From: Cornus controversa | Lineage: Eukaryota; Streptophyta; Magnoliopsida; Cornales; Cornaceae | Direction of reading: 5' to 3' | Length of the DNA stretch: 64,000 nt | Assembly (NCBI GenBank): GCA_026545225.1 | Contig: CM048845.1 | Location: forward strand, 87,199,033-87,263,032 | Part shown: positions 23,093-34,688 of the stretch, piece by piece | How the letters are laid out: each line of letters starts with the position of its first letter | Position numbering within the stretch: position 1 is the stretch's first letter | The notes under the pieces: generated by a model | Told to the model about the DNA's origin: nothing | Seen by the model: the letters and a program-made list of their open reading frames with translations, nothing else | Databases searched by the model: none | Translations under genes and position numbers: made by a program

Positions 23093-24821
23093 TCAAACAG
23101 CACAGTAAACTTTGATTGGGCACTTGATTCTCTTGCCCACATCCGGATGTTCACAGAAGTGAAGATATTTGTAGTGCTGAAATGGCTTGTACTGTAAAGG
23201 GTGTGTCTCATCAACTAGCTCTTCAGGTGTCTGTATAATCAGATCCCTTACGAATGAAAATGGACGGAGGGAGTATCTTTCTTTGCTGCTCACGATCACC
23301 CGATGGCTAGGAGATTCTATTCTGCCATTAGTCCATGCCTAAACATGCAAATAAAGCAGGAGATTTATAACACAAGTAGCAATAAACCATAATTTCAAAA
23401 CATTTGGCTTTGTCCATATTGCGACTTTAATTGTTTTAGCTACCGAAAGAGAATTGATTTAGACTTGAATTCAAAATGTCGTATATTGAGTTCAACTAAT
23501 TTCTCAAACTACCATTATTGGGTCACTAGCACGGTTGGTACTATATCTCATCTCCAAAGGAGAAATTGAGACTTCGAGCCCTACTAAAATCTATGTTGTA
23601 ACCCTATTTAAAAGCTCTTGATAAGTCTTTTCTTTTTGAATTTCCCTTGATATGATATAAGATAGAGAAAATTTAGAGACTCACCATGAATGCTTCACCT
23701 GCCATGACCATGAAAGATGAAGGAGAAGGCTCAATTAGAATCCATTGGTCGTCCTTTGTTTTAATCTCCAAACCCTCAACTTGATGTTGATGAAGAATGG
23801 AGATGAAGCTCCTGTCGGTGTGAGGGCCGATACCAAGATTAGTCTCATTCATTTTGGGTTCTTTATATTTTATAAATTTAAACAGGTAACAGGTCGATCC
23901 AAGGAGAGACTCGCAGAATTTCTCTATACCATAACTCTCCGATACCATTTTCATCACCATTTGATCTAATTTCGATACTTCCTTTGAGAAGGAAAGTGAA
24001 GTTTCACTGTCCAAGAAAGAGCAAAATTAATATATAATAATAAACGGAGACAAATAGGTAAAAGTTAAAAACTCTGATGAAATATTATGAAGAAGACAAA
24101 TTATAAGGGAAAAAATGTCAAGTTGTGACCATTTTTGTTGACATCACCACATTATGAATTTATAAATACAAACTGAACAATGCACTTCTTTTAAAATAGT
24201 TATGCAACAATGAACTTTCTCTGTATAGTTTTCTCTGTGTATTTTCTTTTCTTTTTTTTCTTTTTTTCTTTTTTGAAGACCAAAATGCCTTAAACTGCAA
24301 AAAAATTTTTTTGCACTGAAGTGGTATTCGCAAATGTCTGTGAAAGAAAAGCCGCGATTGGCATGTGTGTGTGTGTATATATATATATAAGCAAAAACTA
24401 TACTATTTTACTGAGAAAAAAAAAAAACCAACAACAACAAACTATACCAGAAAAAATCATTTCCAGATGGCCACATGAGATTAGTGAAATTCTGAGCTCC
24501 TTGTAGAGTTGTTGAATTTTCGATGCCCATGCTTTCATAGAGAGGCATTGCAGGCCTTTGTCCCATATAGCCATGAGTAGGTGGATCACAAGTGTTCAGT
24601 ATTTTGGTTTCTGTAGGGAGATCAAATAACTCTTTTGATGCGCGAAAAATTGCATTGTGAAGCTCCAAAGAAACTGTGTCATACACTGCTATGAAACAAC
24701 CATACTCTTCAAGAGCTCGCACCGTTTCATTTCGTGTTGATATCCAAGAATTTGTACCAGGCTTCAGGTTTTCCTCAGAGAAGTCTATAACAGGAAGCTT
24801 AGGCTGTGTATGGGAACCCAT
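23093..24821 (-). CDS. 2-oxoglutarate/Fe(II)-dependent dioxygenase, AOP / deoxypodophyllotoxin-synthase-like, three exons
   Basis: Exons on the - strand: 24821-24448, 24006-23685, 23338-23093, all with GT-AG borders. Codons split cleanly (TG|T at exon 1/2; ATG|GCA at exon 2/3), giving 313 residues. The N-terminal DIOX_N part begins MGSHTQPKLPVIDF. The jelly-roll core has the Fe ligands His187-x-Asp189 (PHTDRSF) and His244 (SPSHRV), and the 2-oxoglutarate-binding Arg253-x-Ser255 (RYSLRPFSF). Layout and motifs (FMAWTNGR, LVDE.HPL..KPF) match the DOXC enzymes grouped with Arabidopsis AOPs and deoxypodophyllotoxin synthase, soluble oxidases of specialised metabolism. The substrate cannot be told from sequence. 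The gene appears intact, in contrast to its duplicate at 5342-6077. Intron 2 holds a SINE-like sequence. Confidence 0.9.
23519..23610 (+). mobile_element. tRNA-derived SINE-like fragment in dioxygenase intron 2
   Basis: There is an A-box-like TAGCACGGTTGGTA (23527-23540) and a B-box-like ACTTCGAGCCC (23571-23581) at pol III spacing, with no proper tRNA acceptor stem. The ends are not defined and no target duplication was found. Confidence 0.35.
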
Positions 24822-24951
24822 TACTTTTAGGTTTTAAATCCTTGCCTAGGAATTTTGTTTGAAGGCTCTTAAGAATTGAGCGACAATGTGGGATGCATTA
24901 TTATTCCTCGTGCATGTCTCTTATGTATAGGATTCTACTGGTAATGCAAAT

Positions 24952-25011
<60 letters not shown>

Positions 25012-25337
25012 ATATTTTAGGATTTAGTCAGTATCTAATAAATATTTATATTAGTAGTAGTTATTAAGCTACATTAAATTAGATCACATATCGATGTATA
25101 TATATATATAAGTAATATTTTAGGATTTAGTCAATATCTAATAAATATTTATATTAGTAGTAGTTATTAAGTTACATCAAATTAGATCACACATAGATAC
25201 AGATAAATAGAAAATTTGACCAGAAAGAAAACTATACAGAGAGAGTTCTTCGGTGTAATATTTTAGGATTCTCTCTTTGACACGCAACTATCCCTACTCT
25301 TTCTCTCTCAAACCTTCTTCGGTCTTCCTCCCTCAAA
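24822..25337 (-). promoter_or_regulatory. Promoter region of the AOP-like dioxygenase
   Basis: It contains a long (AT)n microsatellite (24954-25008), two tandem repeat units starting AGGATTTAGTC at 25019 and 25132, and a conserved distal part also present in the duplicate (6546-6679). Because both copies keep this block almost unchanged, the duplication included at least 500 bp of upstream DNA. The core promoter cannot be separated from the AT repeats. Confidence 0.55.
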
Positions 25338-26611
25338 CCAACCAATGCAGTGCATGTTTCTCTCTCAACCATTTATAATGGTAATTTGATCTTTTAATAT
25401 AACAATCCTTTTATAATTAAAAAACATTAAGTCGTACATGGTTATATTTGTCATTTCATCATTTTCAACTTTCGACAACTCTGGCAGAAGAATGCAATAT
25501 TATTTTTAAAAGTATAAGAGATATATCTGTTATTTAGCCTATTTATAGAATAAAAAACAGTGTAATTCTTAAGACCGAGTTTGATTAGTCGAAAGTAGTA
25601 TGAAAGAAAAAAAAGTTGAAATTTTTTAAGCTTTTTAAGAGTTTGGATAACGTGAAACAGAAAAAAAAAGACCTTAAAAGAATGCAGTATTATTTTTAAA
25701 AATATAAGAGAGGTCTCTATTATTTAATTTATTTAAAAAAAAAAAAATCAGTATAACTTGCTCATTATTTAATAACCAAATCCCTAAATGTCAAAGCCTT
25801 GCCAATTCTTATTGCGCAAACACCGTAGTAAACAATAAATGATGAAATATATATTTTTACACATTTACGCAAGTGTACTGTTTTTAAAATTTAGTCAATG
25901 TCTATCATCTCTAATAGATATTTGTATTTTTATAAATGAATCACGTTCAATAATTAACTATTATTGTTTTCAAAAATATGAAAGCGTTGCCAATTCTTAA
26001 TACGCTAACACAGTATATAAACAATAAATGTTGAAATATATATATTTACACATTTACTCGTGTGCTGTTTTTAAAATTTTGTCAATGTCAATCATCTCTA
26101 CCCGATATTATATTAGCCGTATAGATCAATCACATTCAATAATTAAGTATTATTTTTTTCAAAAACCCAAACAATTGTATTTAAATTATTCGTTTATAGG
26201 CAACACATGACATGCTCTTTAAACTATATAATATAGAAGCTTGGTATAATATGAACAAAAAATATAACTTAACAATCAAAAGTGGTTAAAAAATCAATCA
26301 TGTGGTCCAAAATATCTTATGTTATATACGGTTTAAAATCACTCTATCTAATTATTACAATTTCGAGTATATGATAATGTCGTAAACACAAGTATACACT
26401 AGTATATTTATATATTCTATAGAAGGTTTAAAATCACTCTATCTAACGGTCATAATTTCATAAGGATGATAGCGTCGTAGGTACGAGTATATATAAGTCA
26501 AAAATATTTCCAGTTTATATAGCTAGGCACGAGTATTTGCACCGAAAATATTTCCCTGAATTTATCGGTAATGCCCATGACTTGGAGCACTTACATTGTA
26601 TAATCTAAGAC
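25338..26611. repeat. AT-rich region built of local tandem duplications
   Basis: Two units of about 188 bp start at about 25796 and 25984 (GCCAATTCTTA..ACAATAAATG..ACACATTTAC) and end near 26168. A direct pair at about 25489 and 25680 shares AATGCA.TATTATTTTTAAAA. A third pair at about 26325 and 26430 shares GGTTTAAAATCACTCTATCT. No gene is seen. Confidence 0.6.
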
Positions 26612-26614
26612 TTA

Positions 26615-27382
26615 GGCCCGTTTGGTAACCGTTTATATTTAGTGTTTACTGTTTATCAAAACAAATTTTTACGATAAACATGTTTGATAATTTTTGTTTT
26701 GTTTATAAATTGTCAAAACGTTTTTAAAACAACACTGTAGTTATGCCTTCAAATCATAAACACAAAAATGATGTTTATTGTTTATGTTTATTAAAAATAT
26801 AAAAAAAAACTTTTTTTTTCTTTTTTTATCTAAAATGGTGATTATATTATTTTAATTAAAAATTAAAACTAAAAGTGAGAAAATGAAAAGAAAAAAAAAT
26901 ATAAAAGGCTATTGTTTGGTACAACGATAAAAATATTAGAATTATCAAATGTGGACAAAATTAAAAAGTATCAATTGCCTTGAAAAAAATATATTGGGTA
27001 CAATATGAATAATAATTACTAATATACTTGATAATAAGAAATAGTTACTTAGGGGCACTCATGCTAAAAAAAAGAACCTTATTTGATAAAAAAACAAAGA
27101 AGTCTCAACCATCTCCTTGTCAAAGAAATAAGAATGGTATTTTTTATTCATATCATTCATTCATTTTCAGTGCTGAAAGAAAAATATAAATAAAAAAAAT
27201 GAAAAAGGAAGTAGTAACGTAAGAAGTTCAAGAGAAAGAGTATGCCCTCCAAATCCCTCTTCTCACTCCATACAAATGGGATTGAACCGATCCGTTCATT
27301 ACGGTTCTGGTTCCGACTCTAAATTTTAGGAACCGTTCACTACAATTCCGATTTCAAGCCTTGAAACCGGAACTGGAACGGT

Positions 27383-27425
<43 letters not shown>

Positions 27426-27934
27426 GCATTTTGTTATGTAAAAAATTTTAAACAATGAAGTTATTATAACTATTATAAGATTAAATACAACTCTTATAAT
27501 AACCGAATTGAACCGAACTCATTTATTCTGGTTTCAAAATTAAAGAACCGTTGGGAACGGTTCTAGTTCCGATTTTCCCAATAACCGCAAAAGAACCGAA
27601 TCGTGTGCATCCCCCTACTTGTTAGGGCCTTCTCGGTTGTGGGTCATTCTACTTTTACAGTATTATTTACTGTGTAGATATATATATAACCCAATATTAT
27701 TTATTTCTTTTTTATGAAACATGTTTTTCTGTTTATAATTTTTAAAATAAGCCAAACGTTTTTTCGTTATCAAACAACACTCATAAGATAAACAAAAGCG
27801 TAACATAAACACTATTTAAATAAGCCAAACGTTTTTTCCTTATCAAACAACACTCATGTTTAGCGTAACATAAACACTATTTATATAAACACTTAAACAA
27901 TAAATACTAAACATAAACAGTTACCAAACGGCAT
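26615..27934. mobile_element. Non-autonomous TIR DNA transposon, copy A
   Basis: Ends GGCCCGTTTGGTAACCGTTTAT and, inverted, ATGCCGTTTGGTAACTGTTTAT continue as a long imperfect terminal inverted repeat. The flanking TTA/TTTA is compatible with a PIF/Harbinger-type 3-bp target. Copy B of the same family lies at 50878-51941 in the opposite orientation. Copy A is longer because a GAACCG-rich repeat (about 27278-27624) interrupts it and because about 75 bp near 27740-27860 is tandemly duplicated. No transposase was found. Confidence 0.65.
27278..27624. mobile_element. GAACCG-rich MITE-like insert (hAT type?) within TIR element A
   Basis: Multiple GAACCG/CGGTTC motifs surround an (AT)n core (27387-27422), and the right end GTGTGCATCCCCCTA resembles the TAGGGG-type ends of plant hAT MITEs. 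The segment has no counterpart in copy B. The left end and target duplication are not clear. Confidence 0.45.
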
Positions 27935-28540
27935 TTTAATAAATGAACAAACGTGCAAAAAATATAAATAATGAACAAAGACTCCTTTTAACTATCATGT
28001 GGAAGAACAACCTTTTTCTTTTTTTTCTTGTTTCCAATATAGCCGTTGTTTTCCTTTTTTTTTTTTTTTTGTGAGGCAAATTTATATATATTTTTTATTT
28101 CTTTCCCCTTTTTTTTTGGTTTGCTTTAGACCAAATGAATTTCTTTCCTTGTTTTCTTTTTTGAATTTAAAATTGTCAACAAATATATTAATAAATAAAT
28201 TTTATTCATCATAAATAATATAAAAAATTACTTTGGAGAGAATATTATCTTTAACTTCTTCATTACCAAATTGATTCCACAAATGTTCCATGAGATCCAC
28301 ATTGTTATCTCTATTGTGAATCTTGCTAAGGCGAGTGGAGATGTGTGTCAAAAAATTAATGATCGGTCTTGATTATAGTGTGGAAGGAAGACTGACTCAT
28401 CCGCCCGAAGTATCCATTCCAAAATGTTAGTATCACACTCGTCTTCTTTGCGCCGTCAGCATTAAATGAAGAACCTCGATACAGGCACCCAAATCATCTC
28501 AAAACCTATACGAATTCCCTTTATTATGAAAAACTCATGA
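27935..28540. other. AT-rich spacer
   Basis: Poly-T/poly-pyrimidine runs and AT-rich DNA, with no recognisable gene or element boundaries. Confidence 0.4.
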
Positions 28541-29310
28541 CTAAAGGGAATTGGGAGCAATGTCTAAGTGCGAAACTTAGTCCAATGGACTAAATTGATA
28601 CACAAATGAACCAGGCCTAAGTCGGTTTGAGCCCAAGTATCAATTTAAGTCTCAAAGGGCTGGGTCGAGAAAAACAAAGGGCCAAGTGTTAAAAGGAATT
28701 TAAAGCTTGAGAGTAAAGATAGTTGCAAACAAGGTAATTAGAGCCTTAGAAGGATTCTCATTCCAACTTGTATAAATATCTACAAAAAGATTAATGAAAG
28801 GGATCCTAAAATCCTCTTGGAAATTCTCTCTCTGAAAATATTGTGTTATTGATATTATTGGGTGTTTGTATAAATATCTACAAAAAAATTAATGAAAGGG
28901 ATACTGGAATCCTCTTGAAAATTTTCTCTCTGAAGATATTGTGTTCTTGATATTATTGGGTGTGCATTAAGTTAATTAGCAGAAATTAGCGAAGCGATTT
29001 TTTGTACATACAACTTGTATGTTTATAATAATAGTAACATTAATTATATAGATCTTTGTGTTGGGCCCAATTTTTTTGACTTCGGAGGAAGGACTTAATA
29101 AAGACATATCTGTTATTAGGAATGAGGGGATGGTGGTATGAAAGGGTCAGCAGAGCGATTGAGAATAGGGGGTTGGAAGACAAAGAAAGGTAGTGACAAA
29201 ATTAGCCGAGAAATGAGCATTTTAGTCACCGGCAGAGTTGTTAAAGGTGGTGGTATTGATTAGCAAAATGTTATGGGGGCATTAAGGAAGGTCACAGAAA
29301 AGACTACATG
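28541..29310. repeat. Possible LTR remnant with a 98-bp tandem duplication
   Basis: Two units starting at 28769 and 28867 share TATAAATATCTACAAAAA, a run of ATTAATGAAAGGGAT and ATTGTGTT.TTGATATTATT, and end near 28962. The TATA-like start and later GGGCCCAA-type sequence recall an LTR, but no ends were found. Confidence 0.3.
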
Positions 29311-30448
29311 ACATAGTTGAATATTTCATATATTTTTTGAGTTGTGTAGATTTGTATAGAATTTTCTAAAATTTATAGGTGGCTGTAAATATCATAGATA
29401 TTCTTTTAAAATATTCTATACAATTTAATTATAGAAAGTTTACTTATATGACAATAATCTTGAAACGTTTAACCAATATGCATGTAGTTGTGGCAGCATA
29501 CAATATCATTTTCAATTCACACTTTGCTACTATAAAGAAGATTGTGATTTATTTAGCCATTTATGTTTCCAAAAATCTCTGAACTATTTTTTTGTTTCTT
29601 GATTTTGTCGAATAACCCCTTCAATTTTCTTAAAACAGCCCAACTAAATCCTAGAGTAGACTCCATCAACTTTTTAAAACGGTCAAACTACACCTGCACT
29701 AGACGCCGTCCAACAATTCCATTGGTTTTCGTTGTGATTTTTTCATTTTGCATTTAAAAATTTATTAATAAAAAAATTGTGAAAATTAAATTTATCAATA
29801 ATTTTTTATGAAAAGTAAAAATTAACCTCCACTCAAGCAAGCTCCTTCATATGTCCTTCATATGTCCAACATGGTCTGGAAAATCTCAAATAGGTCAAAT
29901 TGAATGGTTATAATGTTACCAAATTACAGCTTTTACTGTTATTATATAACTTCCAGCCCAAATTAAAGGATTCTAGTGTTACCAAATTGAAGGCAGGTTG
30001 ATGTATGCTATATAAATTTGTATGCTAGTATATTATATTTATATAAGTAATATAATAATAAAATAAATGGCACACTGAATACAATTATTTCATTATATAT
30101 ATATATATATATATATATATGATAGAGTATTTGACTCCGATTATAAAACGTATGATGTGGTGATTGTGATTTGTATGACGTGGGTAAGAGATGAATTTTA
30201 ACCAAAACTTTTCTATCTCCAAATAAGTCTGGGACACGTTCTCATTTAACCGCTATAAATATATAAATGGTCGGTATACAATGAATACCCTCGAAAGTGC
30301 ATTTATAGCTTTGAGAGCGTTCTCGATATCTGACTTGATCATTGGAATACAGTCGACTGACATCACATCGATATCCTTCCAACTGCCCTACTCTTGTCTT
30401 TTTATATATTGGCGTTTGACCAATTCAAAATAAATTTTTACTTCATGA

Positions 30449-30479
<31 letters not shown>

Positions 30480-31804
30480 CCTAACCCTACTTTTATCAGC
30501 GGCATATCAAATTTCCCCCACTAGGGAGGCAACACATAATCCCACTCGGCGGGGGAAATTGCCCCTCTACTTATCCGATTACTTTCTATCGAGTTGAAGG
30601 GTAGCTTGTAGTGTTATCCGATAACCACGTTGGCGGCCTACCAATACATAGAATATATGATTTTATCGTTTGTGGGAAGAAAAAGAAAAATTAAAACATA
30701 TAATTTCATCATTTGTGGGGGAGAAAAAAAAGAAATCATTGACTATGGTTTTTATTGGTCATTAGTGGACTGACTTCTTTCTACACAGTCTGTTTCCCGC
30801 CATTAGTTCTAAAAAGGTCTCTCTTATTCCTTTCTCCTTTCTATGTCTCTAAATATATATGTGTTTCTACAGAGGATACAACCAGATACTAAAACACTCT
30901 CTTTGATTTTGATTGAAGTAATTATTTTCGTGGACAGAAAAGGTAGTTTTTCAGAGCATTTTGTGTAGCTGTTCACATATTTTAAATTTTAAGATTTTTG
31001 TCCCTTTAATTAGTTTTCTTCGCAACAAACAGAGGTCCATGTATATATGTGTGTAAAATAATAAAATGGAGTGGATGAGTATGGTAATGGAGCTGACATT
31101 TTCCTTCACCTTTTGAGCCCAGAGAGGAAAACAATGATCAACATATATAGATATATAGATATATATATATATATATATATAATATTTTCCTTTGGGTATT
31201 CATTTTTTTTTCCCTACATAATCTGGTTACAAGCAGCATACCATCAATACAATTCTGCAAGAGAGAGAAGAAGAAGAGGACATTAAATAGGTAAAAAATA
31301 TTTCAAAGGATTGGATGATTTTTAAGGGGGCACAATAAAATTTAAAGAACTTGAACGGGCTTTTGTAGAATTTGAAAAGTTGAAACTGTTATTTGGCAAA
31401 ACAATTTGGCGGGTATTGAAGCATGAACCCAAACTTGAGCTCAGTTTTACGTCTCCACTTGAACTAGTCCAAAACAAACCCATTCGGCCGGGGCAAAGAG
31501 TTAAGTAATTGGTTCTCGATCTACTTGAATGTTCAAAAACCCATTTTCCCTCTAATCTCTTTCTACACAATGACAAAAATGAATGCCAAAGGAGACCATC
31601 TTTCAGCATCAATTTTTATGATCTGATAGAACTCATCATATATGTAGGGGCCTTTTCCATGAAAACTAGCTGATCCTCTTCTTTATTATCCTCACAACCC
31701 TCCAAGCACTGACACTCTGCCCATGACATGGCCAAATAGTAAACTACTATGAATATGAAAACAAAAAAAACATCAATAATAACCTAATCCTCTCTAGTCA
31801 ACTC
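29311..31804. other. Intergenic DNA downstream of GA3ox; nothing firmly recognised
   Basis: The region is AT-rich with (AT)n tracts at about 30098-30120, 30455-30478 and 31150-31180. An open frame on - at 31322-31612 has no family resemblance I can name. Part of 31640-31804 is probably the 3' UTR of the gibberellin oxidase. Confidence 0.35.
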
Positions 31805-33213
31805 TCACTCTTTATCATCTTCATTTGCATCCACACATTCTTTTAGAGGAGAGTAAAGCCGAATTGAAGACAATGCCTTGCTGAAATGCATTTTCTTGGC
31901 ACTCAGATACTCGCTCCAACTGACCGGCCCGTATAGAAGAGGGTGCCTTTCGTCTGCCAGTTTAGAGAGCGGTGAGATTCGAGCACTGCCCGGCGGCCCA
32001 TAGAGGTAGGCAACCGAAAGCCGGTGTTGGGTCCGGTTCACCATGGCCCGGTGGACGACACTATGGTACCTCCCATTGGACAATATATGAAGAAGGTCGC
32101 CCAGGTTGACCACCAGTGTGCCCGGGAGAGGAGGGACCGTGATCCACCCGGTTCCCTCCCGGAGGACCTGTAAACCACTTGTGCTGTTTTGGTGGAGGAT
32201 GGTGAGGAGGGTCGAGTCGGTGTGCGCGGCTAGGCCCATGGCATGGTCCGGATCCGGACAAGCCGGGTAAGAGTTCAACTGCAAGGCTGCTTTTGCTTCT
32301 TTGAAGTCTCCTTCTTCGCCGGCCCATTCAATTTCTTCCTTGGCTATACCCAATGGCTCAAGCATGAGCCACATCAGCCTCCCAGCTAGTTGCTTCATCT
32401 CTTTCTCATATTCTTCAATCACATCACTGCAAATCAAAATATAATTAAACTATAACAAAACGTTGTAAATTAACCAATCTGGATTCGATTTTCTTAATTC
32501 TATCCCTCTATATAATCTTTTACAATTTTTTTTCTAATTGTATTAAGGGGATAGGTTATCAGGATATTGTGCTTTCATCATAAAATATACAAATCAAAAG
32601 AATATACTATATTTCTATATACATATACATATACATATATATATATATATATATATAAGGACACGTGTAAGAAAAAAAAAATGAAAATTTACTTATTGCT
32701 AGCTAGTATGATGTTGAGCATGTGATAGTACCAGAATTTGTTGTAATCTTGAGGCCAAAGTTGGCAAGCATGTTGTAGTGGCGATCCAACTATAGTAAAG
32801 CCTTCATACCACATAAACTTGGGAAAGAAGGAAGCAATTCGAGGCATGCCATAGCCGGAGAAATCATCTGGGGCACGAACCACTTTGAGCTTTTGTTCGA
32901 AGGGTAATGAAAAAAGGCTATATGTTGCGGACTCAATGTCGTTGAAAAGTCCGGTTCTGAGGCCATGGTTTGTAACTTGAAAGACCCCCCATGTTTTGCA
33001 TGCCTCACTAACAAGTTTTAGGGCATTTGGGTTATTGAGATCGATTAGTGGCACCATTTCTTCGCTGCAAGAGTCAGCAGAAGGGTTCTCATAATCGACT
33101 GAATTATTCCATGCATGAGAGTCAGGTAATTTTGTTACTGAACTCAAGTCCAATAATTTATGGTGAAGGTGGACAGAATGGGCTTTTGAGGCATCAGAGA
33201 GTCTTGAAGGCAT
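31805..33213 (-). CDS. GA3ox: Gibberellin 3-oxidase (GA 3-beta-dioxygenase), two exons
   Basis: Exon 1 is 33213-32732 and exon 2 is 32426-31805 on the - strand. The GT-AG intron splits one codon (TG|T, Cys161), giving 367 residues, normal for GA3ox. The start at 33213 is chosen because MPSRLSDASKAH aligns with the GA3ox N-terminus; an upstream in-frame ATG only adds 5'-UTR-like residues. Seen: LPDSHAW, WGVFQVTNHG, SFFPKFMWYEGFTIVGSP, NSYPACPDP, Fe ligands His229-x-Asp231 (HTDSTLLT) and His286 (SVVHRAMVN), and 2-oxoglutarate-binding Arg296-x-Ser298. GA3ox converts GA9/GA20 to bioactive GA4/GA1, the last activation step, in the cytosol. The intron has an (AT)n tract near 32630-32656. No damage is visible. 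Confidence 0.95.
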
Positions 33214-33400
33214 GGTGAATTCTTTGTTGAGAGAGTGAGAAAGAATCGAAAGATAGAAAAATAACCTTGTATACAAGTGTTCTTTAGCTTTTGAAACTAG
33301 GTTTTTGGAGGAGCATACAGTAGCCTGTAGCAGCAGTAGTGATAGGGAGAAGTAAGGAGATACGAACTATGATGGAGTGAGTGTATAGTGTACTAACGTG

Positions 33401-33410
33401 TTTATATAGA
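33401..33410 (-). promoter_or_regulatory. TATA box of GA3ox
   Basis: TCTATATAAA on the - strand lies about 190 bp upstream of the start codon. It would place transcription initiation near 33370 with a 5' UTR of about 155 nt. Confidence 0.6.
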
Positions 33411-34009
33411 GTCCAAGGAGGGTGAAAATAGTGTGGGGGACGGACTACATGTTCCTTTGGGTTGATAGAAAGGGAACAAGAAATGAAAGACTTGGAAGGG
33501 CCATCTTGTCCCTCTACCACAAATATATATAGATACATACATAAATAAACTATATGTATGTATGTATAAACTTAATAAGGGACTGGTCATCTCAGCCCTC
33601 GGACCCTCACAACCAAGGTGAGCTGCCCTGCAGTGGAAAGGCTCATCTGCTACTCCATGTGCCCTTGTCCTGTTGTAGAAAAACATCCATATCAACATCT
33701 ATCTTTTGAATCAGGATCGATTTATTTGTATATATATATATATATATATTACAAACTGTATTGGAGAGGAGAAATTATTATATGTTCCCATCACCCGTGC
33801 AAGCAAAAACTAAATAAAGCTTACACGTTTGTCACCACCAAATATGAGTTCCTCTTCTTCCTTCCAGTTACTTTCGCTAAAAGACAATGCAGTTTCAACC
33901 CCTCTCCAATTGTTAACGGCCAAATTATCCTTGTACGTACCCGACCTATTCTATAAAAAAAAAAAAAGAATTACTTAAATTTCCCCATCTCGTGTGTTAA
34001 AAAGTAACA
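33411..34009 (-). promoter_or_regulatory. Distal promoter of GA3ox
   Basis: It contains an unusual GC-richer patch (about 33590-33680, CAGCCCTCGGACC..CTGCCCTGCAGTGG) in otherwise AT-rich DNA, then an (AT)n tract (33728-33750). No defined element was recognised. Confidence 0.3.
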
Positions 34010-34655
34010 TTAATCTTGTCCAAAACATTCATATTACTCCATATACGAATTATGTCATTTTAGTATTTTCCTCATAAAATGTAGATACATTTTTTAATTT
34101 AACAAAAGAATTTTCTGAGGGTATAATTAGTATTTTGATATTTAAAAGTGCTGACATTAATAAAAATCATTGCTTTCAAGGTTGAGTATAAATAGAGTAA
34201 AAATATGTTAAAAAAATATAATAGAATGACTGCAAATTTGAATTCGAAGTCTCTCCCACTCATGTACTCAGATATATACTCGGCACGTTATGTATAAATT
34301 GAGAAAAGGATAAAATTGTTCACCAAAATTATATCAAAGAGATGTTCTAGTCATTTCAAATATTCTAAGAATATTTTGAAATTTTTAGATGTTAAAAACT
34401 ATCACATCAGTTTTTAAAAAATTGACATGAAAAGTCAGTATTACATAAAATATGCTGAATAGTGTTATTTACTATTTTCAAATAAGACGACAAACCTCAT
34501 GTCTCTGCCGTCGTGCTCCAAAGAGGGATACCAATTGGGGGATTTTTAAATATCACCCCCAAGACAATTTAAGAGGCTGTCCCTAAGCATCATTTTAATG
34601 GGTCATTCTGTTCTTTACGTAAACAATCTTTCTACTGCTCCTTACAATTCTCATA

Positions 34656-34688
<33 letters not shown>

